Shown one piece after another: positions 22,684-32,950 of a stretch of 64,000 bases of DNA. Position numbers and translations under genes: made by a program. Numbering within the stretch: position 1 is the first letter of the stretch; each line of letters begins with the position of its first letter. The DNA lies in assembly GCF_003672135.1 (NCBI RefSeq), contig NC_039513.1:1116001-1180000 (forward strand), written 5' to 3'. The DNA comes from Ooceraea biroi (lineage: Eukaryota > Arthropoda > Insecta > Hymenoptera > Formicidae). Below the pieces are notes generated by a model, which saw nothing but the letters and a program-made list of their open reading frames with translations, was not told the origin of the DNA and ran no database searches.

Positions 22684-22989
22684 CCTTCCTTGTGAATGAG
22701 TGAGTGAGTAAGAATCGCTCCCCTCTCTCTCACCCTCCTCCGCTCCCCCACTTCCTCTTATTATGCTCCGTGGAAGTATAAAATGCGAGTGCCCGAGTGT
22801 TCGGTATTCTTTTCTCGGTTATAATCAGTGACAATTGAGTAATTAACATGGAGCTTACTGTAAGAACATGAATAACTATCTTGATGATGCGAAGGAGATA
22901 CAGAGATCGCGAACAATCTTTCAGAGATGTTCAAGATTTATTTAATATTGAGTTTCGGGCTGGTCAACAAGAGATCTCTGCAGCGAATG
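22684..22989. other. Gene-free stretch with GAGT and CTC tracts
   Basis: A TGAGTGAGTGAG tract and CTCTCTCACC follow the palindrome. No gene was recognised. Confidence 0.4.
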
Positions 22990-23710
22990 TTTAGAAAACG
23001 TGTCAACTATAGGAAGTATTAAGAATCGTCCAAACTATTATTCTCCTTTTCCTCTCTTTGTTTATTACCTTCCATAATTGCTTTTCTGTTCTTGCTCTTT
23101 TCACCTCTTCTTCTAATCTTTCCAACCTTTCTCCCTCCTTTCTTTTACAAAGCTTTCTGAACTTCCTTATCCACTTTTTCCCAATCTCCACTTCCTATAT
23201 TCTTTCTTCATTTTTTTTTCATTCTTCTGCACTCATTGTTCTATCAGTCTCTTTCTCCTACCTTTTCTTAATCTTTACCCTCTTTTTTATCACGTTTCCT
23301 TCACTCTTTTCTTTAAGTTTTTCCATATCTCTTCTACTCTTCCCCCTGTACTATCGCTTCCCTTACTCTATCCTTATATTTCCTTATGCTTTCTTTATCT
23401 CATTGTGTCCTTTCTATTATCTTCTCCTGCGTTCTTCCTCTTTCTCTCTCTATCTCTCCCCTCATATCCACCTCTAATGGTTGATGATCTGATTCAATCC
23501 TATCCCCTACCTTTACTTACTCTATTTTCTCCCACGCTCTCTGATTTACTATAATATAGTCTACTATTGACTCCCCTCTGCCTCCTGAATAATCCATTCC
23601 CCTGTCACATCCCCTCTCATATTTCCATTTCCTATATCTCATCCTCTATCCTCTATCATATCTAACAATTCTTTTCTTTCCGCATTTGCCATCTGTTCTT
23701 GGAGCTCCAT
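22990..23710 (-). pseudogene. LINE ORF: second half of APE endonuclease and linker
   Basis: The minus strand reads ERKELLDMIEDRG, NMRGDVTGEW, then VDYIIVNQRAWEKIE and IESDHQP (about 23700-23475). SDH is the catalytic histidine motif that closes the endonuclease domain. It continues into a basic linker with EVKRARTEKQLWKVINKERKRR (about 23120-23050), typical of the region preceding RT in hymenopteran LINEs. The RT itself is absent. Several stops are present. Confidence 0.7.
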
Positions 23711-23823
23711 CCCTCCTCTCTTTCCTCTCACCCCTCATATCTCCTCCCCTCTCCCTATCCTTCTATATACATAATATTTCTTCTTCTATTTCTTTTCTCA
23801 ACTCTTTCACTCTACCTCCATTG

Positions 23824-25715
23824 TACACTGCGGTGCATTGAATCGCTGGGTCATAGTAAATTTCTTGATTTATCGACGTGACTTCTCCGTTGGGTCGGTA
23901 ATGATCAACGCGCGCGACTCATCAAAATATTCAAATATTCTATGAGCCGCGCGCGTTGATCATATCTATGTGAATAAATATATAATTGCATATGCAATGA
24001 AATAATACACAATATAATTCAACACAAATTAAATTAAAAGGTTTTCAAACTTATTCTCTGTTATTATAGTAAAACTTTCGTGTTTCCGAGAGATGTCCTG
24101 TTAATTACTTTGGTGGCTCTGAAAAAAAACATTTGAGATGGTTCAGATTAATGAGGCCACGGTTAAAAATATTCATCTGCAAATCTTCATGATTGCTTGC
24201 TATTGTTATATGATACAAAACGTGAGTCTTGAAAGTAAAGCTACGCCAAATGAATGTCAACTATTGTATTTTGTTTCACCAATATTCATTTGTCAACATA
24301 GCGAGATGTTATTCGCATTTAGCATCGAACAACGATGGCAAACAAGCAAGTCGATATTTTTCACCGTGGCCGCATTATTGGAATGTGGGAAGCGGAACGG
24401 AGTGTGCGAGATATTGCACTTAGTATTCCGTGCAGTGAGACAAATGTGCGGAAATGGATCAAGCGATGGCAAGAAGAGGGAGCAGAAGGGTGCCAAGATA
24501 ATCGGCGACACAACAGTAGGCTGCGATCGACAACTGTTGAAGAAGATATGGCTTTAGTTAATCAGGTAGATAGAAACTGTTTTCTTCCGGTGTCGCATTC
24601 TGTAAATCAGTTAGATTTACAGATGTCGAAGTTAACAGCGCAAAGGCGCTTGCATAAAGCGGGGTGCATTGTTACCGTCCTGCACGTAAAATAGGTTTAA
24701 CGAGGAAACATCGCGATGATCGTGTTGCTTTCGCTTTGCAACAACTTAATACGACTTCACCGGAAGATTGGAACAGAACTATCTGGACTGACGAAAAAGT
24801 GTTTTGTTCGGCACATGATCGACGCCTACATGTGTGGAGACCCGAAGACCATCGGCTTGATCCCAAATACGTGATTCCTTGCGAACGAAGTGGACGCATT
24901 ACTTGTGCTATGTGGGGGTGGATAAGCGCACATTGTCCGGGAGAATTAGTCGAAGTCTCATCGCATATGGATGCCTTGGAATATATCGACATTCTGCAGA
25001 ACGTATTACTCCCCAGCGTTCGTCAAATATATCCCGAGGAAGATATGCCAACGTTCCGATTAGTGCAAGACAATAGTGCCGTCCATACCGCGAACATAGT
25101 AAAAGAATGGTTCGCCCAACACCCAAAAGTTCTCGATTGGCCTGCAAAATCCCCGGATCTTAATTTGATAGAAAACGTTTGGGCATCAATTGTCAATTCG
25201 TGGGATTGTAGGCATGAGAGAACGAAAGCAAATCTGGTTTCGCACGCAAGAAACATGTGGGAAGGCTTGAGACGTAAACCTCAATTTTTTGCAAATCTTC
25301 ACCGCTCCATCGCCGACAGATTGCAGCAAGAAGTAGCAAGAGAAGGCTCCTGGACCAATTATTAAATTGGTTTCAGTATAATCGGTTCTTTTCAGAACCA
25401 TATCAAACGGCTCTTTTCAGAGCCACCAAATTAATTAACAGGACATCTCTCGGAAACACGAAAGTTTTACTATAATAACAGAGAATAAGTTTGAAAACCT
25501 TTTAATTTAATTTGTGTTGAATTATATTGTGTATTATTTCATTGCATATGCAATTATATATTTATTCAAATAGATATGATCAACGCGCGCGGCTCATAGA
25601 ATATTTGAATATTTTGATGAGTCGCGCGCGTTGATCATTACCGACTCAACGGAGAAGTCACGTCGATAAATCAAGAAATCTACTATGACCCAGCGATTCA
25701 ATGTACCGCAGTGTA
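23824..25715 (+). mobile_element. Tc1-like transposon with ~290-bp TIRs
   Basis: The TIRs start TACACTGCGG at 23824 and end CCGCAGTGTA at 25715; arms of about 290 bp (23824-24112 and 25430-25715) are nearly identical. Each arm contains an internal hairpin with stem TGATCAACGCGCGCG (near 23906-23962 and 25575-25636) and AT-rich loops. It is inserted at TA in a LINE. One transposase gene lies between the arms. Confidence 0.9.
24335..25365 (+). pseudogene. Tc1-like transposase with a single frameshift
   Basis: Codons from 24335 encode an N-terminal helix-turn-helix pair (MANKQVDIFHRGRIIGMW; CSETNVRKWIKRWQEEG). The frame shifts near 24655-24675 (after RRLHKAG) and continues to 25365 with RPARKIGLTRKHR, the first catalytic Asp in WTDEKVF, the second in LVQDNSAVHT and Glu in PDLNLIENVW. 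I count 33 residues between the second Asp and the Glu (Tc1 has 34). All three catalytic residues are present, so this copy is young; apart from the shift it looks complete at about 340 residues. It cuts and pastes the flanking TIRs in related full copies. Confidence 0.85.
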
Positions 25716-25849
25716 CACCGTAATTATCTTCCATATCTCTCCCTTCACTCTTAGTCTTCTCTCCTGTACTTTATACTCTTTATTTCAAAGCTATCTGTTT
25801 CTTTTAAACCTTTTCTTATTCGTGTATTTCTTTTCTTATTAACTATTCA

Positions 25850-26640
25850 ACCTTTCGCTTTCCCTTTTTCTCTTATCGCGTACTGACTTTTCCATATAAA
25901 ATTTTTCGATACCTTACTTCTTACTTTTTCCCACTCTTTCTCTTCTATTCATGTTTCGACCATCCCTATAATATCAAAATCCTCTATATATTCCCAAAAT
26001 TCCCTTCTTTATTCCAGCTGTATTCTAGAACACCATTCTTATGTTCGCATTGCTCTTCCTATTTGTATCCTTCATTTTTCCTTTCCTCCGAATCCTCTCC
26101 ACTTCCATATCCTCTGACTCTTCTTCTCCTTGCCCATCTCTCAAAAATCCTTCTTCCTTATTTCGCCTTGATCCTCATTCCACATATATATTTTTCCTTC
26201 CATATTTATCTTTCTATACCCTACTTTCCCTTTCTTTCTTGTCTTTCTTTCTTTCTTCACGAAATTCTTTCCGAATTCTCTCCTCTTCCTTTCCTACAGT
26301 CTCCTTTTCTTCTTCTCTCTCCTTCCTCCTTCTCATCGCTGGTGGTGTCCTACTCGTTCTATTATTCTTTCCTCCAAATTCTTATTCTGAACATTTCCTC
26401 TGCCTCTCTCTTCTTCTTCTCTCCTTCTCTTTATTCCACTCATACTCAACTCATTCTCCTTATATGCTCGTCTCTTCATTTCTATTATGCTATTGAAGTT
26501 CGTTGGAGTTTCGTTCTCTCTCTTCTTCCTATCTTCTCCATTTTCTTCCTTCCTGCTTCTCCCTTCTCACTCTCTCGTGCATCTCTCTCTTCTCTTCCTA
26601 CATTCTCTCTATCTCTCTTCTCTCGCTACTATATTAAAGA
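25850..26640 (-). pseudogene. LINE ORF: charged N-terminal region and first half of APE endonuclease
   Basis: On the minus strand, long Lys/Glu/Arg-rich stretches (26640-26060) lead into FWEYIEDFDIIGMVET followed by a stop and IEEKEWEKV (about 26010-25920). DIIG..ET is the second motif of the exonuclease-endonuclease-phosphatase fold used by R1/jockey/L1-like elements, where the Glu binds the metal. Stops and shifts show it is dead. Plus-strand frames here (Phe/Ser/Leu-rich) are mirror artefacts. Confidence 0.65.
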
Positions 26641-26650
26641 AGCCTAGACT

Positions 26651-27064
26651 AATTTTGCGAGCGATGGCGAAATCCGCTGTCAACCCGCTATAGTTATATT
26701 ATAGCTATAGCTATCAGTCGGACGAGAAAAAGACAGCAGATATATCTGCGTTCGTCTACTGACTCGAAGTTGGCCGAAGCGCGGCGCGTTCACGTACATG
26801 CTCGCTCGCTTGTATTGTATATTGCCAGTAGCCTAAAACTAGCATCTCTGCGTCCGCAGTGATCCGACCACTGACGTAGTGGCGGTCCGGAGAAATCCGG
26901 TGTGATCCGGCAGCAGGCGCAGATTGGCAACGTTTTGGCTGCCGACGGAGTTGCCTCAGCGAAAAAAATTGTCCAGTTTGATCGTTTTTCCTTTGGATAT
27001 AGGACGATTTCTCCTTGCAGCTGCCTGATGACCGATTGTGGTTCCTCTGAGTTCTTTAGAGATA
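26651..27064. other. Gene-free stretch
   Basis: It contains a TATAGCTATAGCTAT palindrome (about 26693-26717) and GC-richer unique-looking DNA. No credible gene was found. Confidence 0.4.
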
Positions 27065-27500
27065 TACAGGGTGTCCCAGACTTACCGTATCACCGGTTAA
27101 TGATAGATTCCTGAGGTGATTCTGAGACGAATGTTCCTCTTGCAAAATGTCTAGGGTGGCGTAGTTTCGGCGCTACGAAGGGTTGTAGTTATCCTATCCT
27201 TGTGTAGAATTTTCCCGCGTTCAGTGACGGTGGGTCGAAGGGGTCCCGCGCATCACGCACACTTCAATTTGATCTTATTTTTTCGCGGCTGTTCAAATTG
27301 AAGTGTATGCGATGCGCGGGACCCCTTCGACCCACCGTCACTGAACGCGGGAAAATTCTACACAAGGATAGAATAACTACAACCCTTCGTAGCGCCGAAA
27401 CTACGCCACCCTAGACATTTTGCAAGAGGAACATTCGTCTCAGAATCACCTCAGGAATTTACCATTAACCGGTGATACGGTAGGTCTGGGACACCCTGTA
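27065..27500. mobile_element. 436-bp near-perfect palindromic MITE
   Basis: It begins TACAGGGTGTCCCAGACTTA and ends TCTGGGACACCCTGTA. The arms of ~205 bp are nearly identical and separated by about 24 bp. One arm of the same family stands alone at 62728-62938. No coding sequence. Confidence 0.9.
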
Positions 27501-27663
27501 TATGAAGATATCCTGTAGGATTAAACAAACAAAAAAACGGCTGTAAGCAAAGCTGGATGTTAATGCTTGGTATTTTATTTTTGTGAACTTTAAGTACAAA
27601 CGATGATTAATCCATATATTTCGACCATAACTGGCAATACAATAGGCAAAATTTTACCACGAC

Positions 27664-27694
27664 GTTTCGACCGTCGGTTGCGGCCCTTATCAAG
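27664..27694 (-). ncRNA. Penelope terminal hairpin block
   Basis: On the minus strand CTTGATAAG, the stem GGCCG/CGGTC and GAAACG. The stem is maintained although its bases differ from the copies at 4724, 20205 and 21844. Confidence 0.4.
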
Positions 27695-27894
27695 TGTAAA
27701 CAAGTCGCATTCTGCAATTTAAAACACAAATCACAATATCTTATCGCATTTACTAAAATCAACAACTCACTTCCAAAAGGCGACCGAAACCCTACAATTA
27801 CAATAAAACATTGCTACAAAGGGGCACAAAGAGACACCCTCCGAAAATCAACCATCCTTCTCAATAGACGAACACGTACAGTGTGTTTTCCCGG

Positions 27895-29464
27895 TTACAC
27901 GATCATCAAAATATTATTGTAGACATCAGGCCAATTCTCAGTATCCCTCTGCGAATTTATAGAGTTACAACAACGCTTTATGTAAAACATTTCCGCAGTT
28001 TCACGTTTTTTGAAAAGATTTTCACGATGTATGATCTTTGCATTCCAGTCAAATTCATGTCCGTTGTCTAATCGGTGTTTACTAACCACAGAGTGACTAT
28101 CGCTATGTTTCCTTATATTAGACATGTGTTCCTTAACCCTCATTTTCAGGTGCCGCTTCGTCTGGCTAACATAACACGAATCATAATTTTTGCAGTCAAT
28201 TTTATATATTACACCCATATTTAACTCATTCGCAAGTGTATCCTTTCCTCGTTTAATTATACAGTCAAGCTTTTTCGGTACATTGAATATAACATTAAAT
28301 CCGAACCTTCCAAGATTATTCTTTATACCTTCACTCATATGCCCAACATATGGTATTTTAACCAAATTTTTATTCCTATCAATAACTCTATCCACATTAC
28401 TAGTCGCACACTCATTTACAACAGAATTTCGGTGTTTTAACTCATACAATCGTTTCCTGATATGCCTGTCAATAAATTCCACAGTATAACAATTATTTCT
28501 CAAAATGTCACGTACACATTGTAAGTTGGAAACGTGAAACCGCCGATCAGACAATAACAAAGCTCGATCCACCAGACTTTTAACAACACTAGCTTTATGT
28601 TCATTAGAATGGTTGGAGTAAAAATTTATGTAACGTCCCGAGAACGTTGGTTTTCTAAACCAATTTGTTATCAGTGTGCCATTATCCCTGATAACCCTCG
28701 TGTCTAAAAAGCTGATCGAATCGTTGTCCTCGTTTCACAAGTAAACTTGAGTCTAGGGTGGTAACTGTTAAACATATCAAGAACCTCTTGTATTCTGTCC
28801 GTAGGTACAATAGCAAAAACGTCGTCAACATATCTATAAAACATCCGTAATTTAAAGTCAAGTCTGTTCAAACAATGTACCTCCAGGTCCTCCATAACCA
28901 CGTCCGCAAGTATAGGAGATAACGGAGAACCCATTGGACTTCCATAGATCTGCTCGTAAAAATGACCGTTAAACAGGAAGCTAGTAGAATCGAGTATTAA
29001 TTTGATTGCATGATTAAATTGAACTAGAGAAAATTTACAATTAGTGGCGATCAAGTGCCATCGCTTTTTAATCGCATTTAAAACCAATTCCTTAGGAATA
29101 TTTGTAAAAAGCGAGATTACATCAAAAGATAACAATATTTCATTTGATTCTATCTTTTTATTACTGATTTCCTTAACAAAAGTCCAGCTATCACGTATGG
29201 AAGAAGCAGGCTTCGAGACAGAATCACTCAAAATCTTGTGTATAAACAAAGCCACGTTGTAAGTAGGACTGCCAATAGTCGAAACAATAACACGCAACGG
29301 GTAACCTGGTTTGTGTATTTTTGGCAGTCCATAACAACGGGAAATGTTGAAAGTAGTGCTATATAGTCCTTTATACGTATACTCATCTATCAGTTCATTG
29401 AACCAAGACTTGACAATTTCATTAAATCGAGTAGTCAGTAATGAAATAGGATTTTTTGTGAGTA
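27895..29464 (-). pseudogene. Penelope-like RT/GIY-YIG polyprotein, partial, with frameshift
   Basis: Reading from 29464, the frame opens in RT fingers (NEIVKSWFNELIDEYTYKG; CYGLPKIHKPGYPLRV), continues through FDVISLFTNIPKELV, GSPMGSPLSPILADVV and the catalytic YVDD, shifts one base near 28728, then resumes with SFLDTRVIRDNG, RKPTFSGRYINFY, DRALLLSDRRFH, the linker and GIY-YIG (SCYVSQTKRHLKMRVKEHMS), ending at 27895. In the GIY-YIG motif YIG reads YVS, unlike the other copies here. The N terminus is truncated. It is the most complete Penelope ORF in the window. Confidence 0.88.
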
Positions 29465-29570
29465 CGTCGTGGTAAAATTTTACCTATTGTATTGCCAGTT
29501 ATGGTCGAAATATATGGATTAATCATCAATATTACTGGCAGTTGAATAATTATTGACTTTAAGTACAAAC

Positions 29571-29602
29571 GTTTCGGTTCACCTTCAGTGGACCATCTTC
29601 AG
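29571..29602 (-). ncRNA. Hammerhead ribozyme-like core in older Penelope end
   Basis: The minus strand shows an exact CTGAAGA (CUGANGA), a 7-position stem II (GGTCCAC with GTGAACC, one mismatch, loop TGAAG), then CGAAAC. These are the conserved elements of a hammerhead core, known in Penelope-like terminal repeats. Stem III and the cleavage site could not be fixed by eye, partly because element 3 inserted right beside it. Confidence 0.55.
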
Positions 29603-29964
29603 TGTAGATACATTAAAACACAGTACTATTATTCATATATGTCGCAGTCAAATCATTCACAATACATAGTAGGTCTTATAAAATTATCCTTATATACAAT
29701 ATATAGTAAGTCTTATTAATTGTTAATTCACAGTACATAGTTGTCCTTAAAAATTTCTTTTCTCCAATTAACGTCAGAAACTGATTTTTCTCTCTTATTC
29801 GTCCAATGTAACAAACACAACTGAACACGAAAAAATGTTTTCTTATTTTCTGTTGAGATCTTTATTAGCTTCCTCAGCTATTTGTATACTACATTATAAC
29901 GCAGTTTCATTCTTTAACTTATATCTAGTATATATTGTCTCAAATTACGCTTAAAATGCTTCAA
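29603..29964. other. Old Penelope flank and gene-free DNA
   Basis: A loosely repeated TTCACAGTACATAG/TCACAATACATAG phrase occurs three times between 29640 and 29740. No gene is seen. Confidence 0.4.
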
Positions 29965-30215
29965 TCATTCACATCGTTTCAATTCTAACGGTAGATCATT
30001 ATACATTTTTATTCCCTCGTAAAACATACTTTTTTGTGCGCTCCCTGTTCGACGAAATTGTATTACAATATGTTCCGTCTGTCGTGTTTGTCTCCCACTA
30101 ACATTCTCTACAATTTCTAACTTATTTTCTAAATTGTTTGGAAGCATACCTTTTAATATTTTAAAGCTAAATATGCATACATTATAATGGGTAATTATTT
30201 AGATTAACGGAGCAA

Positions 30216-30485
30216 CCTCGAATGATCTTGACCTTGACATATGTTGTCAAGGTCACCCTTCTGAGTGACCTTCAGAAGGTTTTAGTCGTCGCTCATTGTT
30301 TATTAAAAAGTTATTAACAAATGAAGTTTCGAAAATATCGTATTTATTTTGAATATTGAAAGATATAAATGACGAATATGAACGAAAGAAGGAAAGTGAT
30401 TTAACCTAACCTAACCTACCCTACCCTGGTTAGGTTAGGTTAGGTTAGGTTATATTTTCCCGAAACTGGAGCTCCGGACACATAT
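30216..30485. mobile_element. Small insert with TGACCTTGA hairpin and TTAGG runs
   Basis: It interrupts the LINE reading frame. Left part: TCTTGACCTTGACATATG paired with GTTGTCAAGGTCACCC. Right part: head-to-head AACCT and TTAGG runs at 30408-30452. It shares CATTGTTTATTAAAAAGTTA with 14835-15220. Confidence 0.65.
30408..30452. repeat. Interstitial telomere-like repeats, head-to-head
   Basis: TTAACCTAACCTAACCTACC is followed by TGGTTAGGTTAGGTTAGG, so about three AACCT units face about four TTAGG units. TTAGG is the ancestral insect telomere repeat. Confidence 0.8.
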
Positions 30486-30684
30486 ACGCTCGTTATAGAG
30501 TAGCCTCTGTTGGACGGAGCTGCAACGCTTGCAGCATACATTCCACTTTGGCATGTCTGTTGCATTGCAATATGATCCTCATGGCTCTATTCTGCGCTAC
30601 CTGTAACCTACTCATCTGTGTCTTATTCATGCCAATCAACAACGTCGCATAATATTCAAAGTGAGGCGCAATAATTGATTTATA

Positions 30685-31035
30685 TACAGGGTGGCCCATT
30701 TTAATTTATACAGTCGATTTTTTAAAAAAACTAAAAGAGATACGAAAAAATGTTTCAGACAGACATGTCACGAAACATTTTTCGGAAAAATGTTTCAGAC
30801 AAAAGTTACTTACTTTTCGATGGAGAATAAGAATCTGCAATAAAAAGTTGGGGTTTCAATTTAAGAAATTGAAGGTGATCTTCGCGTGACCTTCAAACGA
30901 CTATTCAAGGTCAAACCAATGGTATCATCTTATGTCCCCCTCGAAATCGTGACATGTCTGTCTGAAACATTTTTTCGTATCTCTTTTAGTTTTTTTAAAA
31001 AATCGACTGTATAAATTAAAATGGGCCACCCTGTA
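30685..31035. mobile_element. 351-bp palindromic MITE (deletion form)
   Basis: It begins TACAGGGTGGCCCATTTTAA and ends TTAAAATGGGCCACCCTGTA, inserted at TA in the LINE. The left arm is short, the right arm carries the family core. It matches the larger palindrome at 44564-45145 minus a block of the left arm. Confidence 0.88.
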
Positions 31036-31766
31036 TAACACATCTTGTATACATCGATATGCTATTACCTATCCTATTTAAAAAAACTCGTTCTCTTTCC
31101 TATTTTTTTAACATGTAATCACAATGTTCTTCAAACCGTAATTTACTATCAATGATTACACCAAGATATTTTATTTTTTTAACCTGTTCTATTGGTATTC
31201 CATCTATACTTTTCAACGTGATCTTTGCTTTCAGCTCTTTTCGAACACTTCTGACTACCATAAATTTCGTCTTGTCTGCATTTAATTTTAATTTATTAAT
31301 ATTCATCCATTTTTCTATTATAGCAAATAACATATAAAGTTTTCTTTCTAGTTCTTCACAACTTTCTCCAATTACGTATAACGTTGTATCGTCTGCAAAC
31401 CACTTTATGTTATAATTTTCAAAACCAATATTTACTATATCAGTTATATATGTAAGAAATGATAAAGGTCCTAATACTGATCCCTGTGGTACTCCGTGTT
31501 CAGCAAAAATTTCCTTGGACCAAACATTACCAAATTTAACTTTCTGTTTTCTATTGCTTAAATATGACTGTAACCATTTTAACACCGTTCCTCTTATACC
31601 ATAGTGATGTAGTTTTTCTATGAGTCTTTCCCTAATTACAGTTTTAAACGCTCGCTTTAGATCCGTAAATATTACACCTATCATTTTACCTTCGCTAACT
31701 GCCAATTTCCATTCATCGACAACTATTTGTAACGCTGTTTCACACGAGTGTTGTTTTCCAAATTCT

Positions 31767-31767
<1 letters not shown>

Positions 31768-31811
<44 letters not shown>

Positions 31812-31852
31812 CGAGAGAGAGGGAGGGTGAGGGAGAGGGAGAGGGAGAGATA
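31768..31852. repeat. GA microsatellite
   Basis: An uninterrupted GAGAGA run is followed by AGGGAGAGGGAG variants. Confidence 0.9.
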
Positions 31853-31859
31853 CTGTACT

Positions 31860-32687
31860 TTATAAGAATTTTAAAATAATTACAAGAAGATTGAACATAT
31901 TATGTCCAATGCGACCCGGGCATGCCAAGTGCCACTTCAATATCGTCATGCAATAAGAAAGTATGAATGGGAAATATTGAGAGAAAATAGTCAAACTGAA
32001 TTGCTCCTAGGTACTTGGCTAATTAATTATTGATTTCATATTTAGTTTTGATTTTTATAATAAATATTTTTTAAACTTTTTGTTGCGTATAATTTGGAAG
32101 TTTTATGCACTTGGCGTACTTTTTTCACCTTTGTAAGGTTGTTTTTAGTGAGATAAATATATTTATAACTATCTAAATTGTAATATGTTTCATTTTTAAT
32201 TTTTTTCTGATATTTAATAAATTGTCGTGGGCGCATGCAAATAGCTCTGCGGGCACATTTGTGCTCGCGGGCACACGGTTGAGAATCCCTGAGATAGGGT
32301 ATAACACGCATATATTGGGTTTAATTCTTTGTAAGTTTATGATAGTATAGAGGCGTTGCAAACACAGTGAAAAATATATGATAGTTGTTCAGCATTGGTA
32401 ATACAGCGGTTTACTCTTTGTGTGTAGACCAATATCTTAACGTCTATCGTTCCACATATAGCTTAACGTCTCTTCCGAAAGACAGAAAGGTACCATCCAT
32501 ACATCCATAGTTTTCCATACTCAAATCTTCTGTTACTCGATGTATACAAAACACAACTTGGAATAAAATTCCTGTTATCAAATGGACTCAGTTTCCCATG
32601 ATTATATGTCTAGCACACAACCACTAGACCACAATATCGCCCCAATACATAAAGAAGGTAATAAAAAATATAGATACGTACCATCAC
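31860..32687. other. Gene-free stretch with a hAT-like end
   Basis: On the minus strand CAGGGATTCTCAACCGTGTG at about 32295 resembles the CAGNGGTTCTCAA start of many hAT transposons; no partner end was found. A 43-codon frame at about 31900-32030 is unrecognised. The rest is AT-rich. Confidence 0.35.
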
Positions 32688-32879
32688 CTTTTTCTCAGGA
32701 TATTCTATATTGATATTTGATGTAGGAATAGTTGGTAGACATTTCGTACTTTGCAGTGGTATTTCGACATGAATGTTTTTGAGATCTTTTCTTAAACGTA
32801 GTACTTTGGTGTGCAAATATTCCTTTTTTGTTCTCACGGTTTTTAATTTTGCATTAAAAGCTTCTTGCAGATAATAAAG
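32688..32879 (-). CDS. Internal exon of a coiled-coil host gene, CFAP43/44-like
   Basis: This is a 64-codon minus-strand frame between an acceptor (CCACTCTAG at 32880-32888) and a donor AAAAG|GTGATG at 32688/32687; an alternative donor G|GTACGT lies 6 bp further. Both ends are phase 0. The residues LQEAFNAKLKTVRTKKEYLH, LRLRKDLKNIHVEI, PTIP and IEYPEKK match the style of the coiled-coil segment in CFAP43/CFAP44 proteins, where an LKEAFN-type start is followed by a proline-rich EYPE stretch. I infer that it is upstream of the exon at 18070-18603 on the same strand. No other exon of this gene was identified. Confidence 0.55.
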
Positions 32880-32950
32880 CTAGAGTGGAATTATTAAAAG
32901 ATATTATTTTCGAGAATTAAGTTACTTTATTAAGTAACTCAGAATTATTA

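Larger units (their letters stand above)
22990..26650 (-). mobile_element. Non-LTR retrotransposon with purine-rich coding strand, split by a Tc1-like element
   Basis: Both flanks of the Tc1-like insertion are strikingly pyrimidine-rich on the plus strand (about 23040-23820 and 25725-26640). Read on the minus strand they encode Lys/Glu/Arg-rich protein with the two halves of an APE-type endonuclease, in the correct order across the insertion. The element is truncated before the reverse transcriptase on the left and decays into low complexity on the right. Confidence 0.75.
27603..29555 (-). mobile_element. Penelope-like element 3, with inverted terminal blocks and 16-bp target duplication
   Basis: The 16-mer ACTTTAAGTACAAACG is present at 27587-27602 and 29556-29571, flanking the element. 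Just inside, a ~60-bp block (27603-27665) is repeated in inverted orientation at 29463-29526, as expected for Penelope terminal repeats. The coding region lies between. The target is the terminal region of an older Penelope element (29571-29602 on one side, 27540-27586 on the other). Confidence 0.85.
29965..31740 (-). pseudogene. Jockey-like LINE reverse transcriptase, broken by two insertions
   Basis: The 31705-31100 segment holds the RT: IFTDLKRAFKTV, GVPQGSVLGP and the catalytic FADDT box, then LKLNADKTKFMVV and IKYLGVIID. A MITE (30685-31035) interrupts it. The thumb then resumes (YKSIIAPHFEYYATLL; RLQVAQNRAMRIILQCNRH; 30680-30490). A second insertion (30216-30485) follows, and the C terminus (YNVCIFSFKILKGMLPNNLE; MFYEGIKMYNDLPLELKR) ends at 29965. 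No endonuclease remains upstream; a GA microsatellite begins at about 31768. Confidence 0.85.

Noticed and set aside
23058..23477. Phe/Ser/Leu-rich plus-strand ORF that looks like a membrane protein
   Set aside because: It is antisense to a Lys/Glu-rich LINE coding strand whose endonuclease motifs are visible on the minus strand.
26041..26647. Hydrophobic plus-strand ORFs of 151 and 194 codons
   Set aside because: Same reason: pyrimidine-rich antisense of the LINE.
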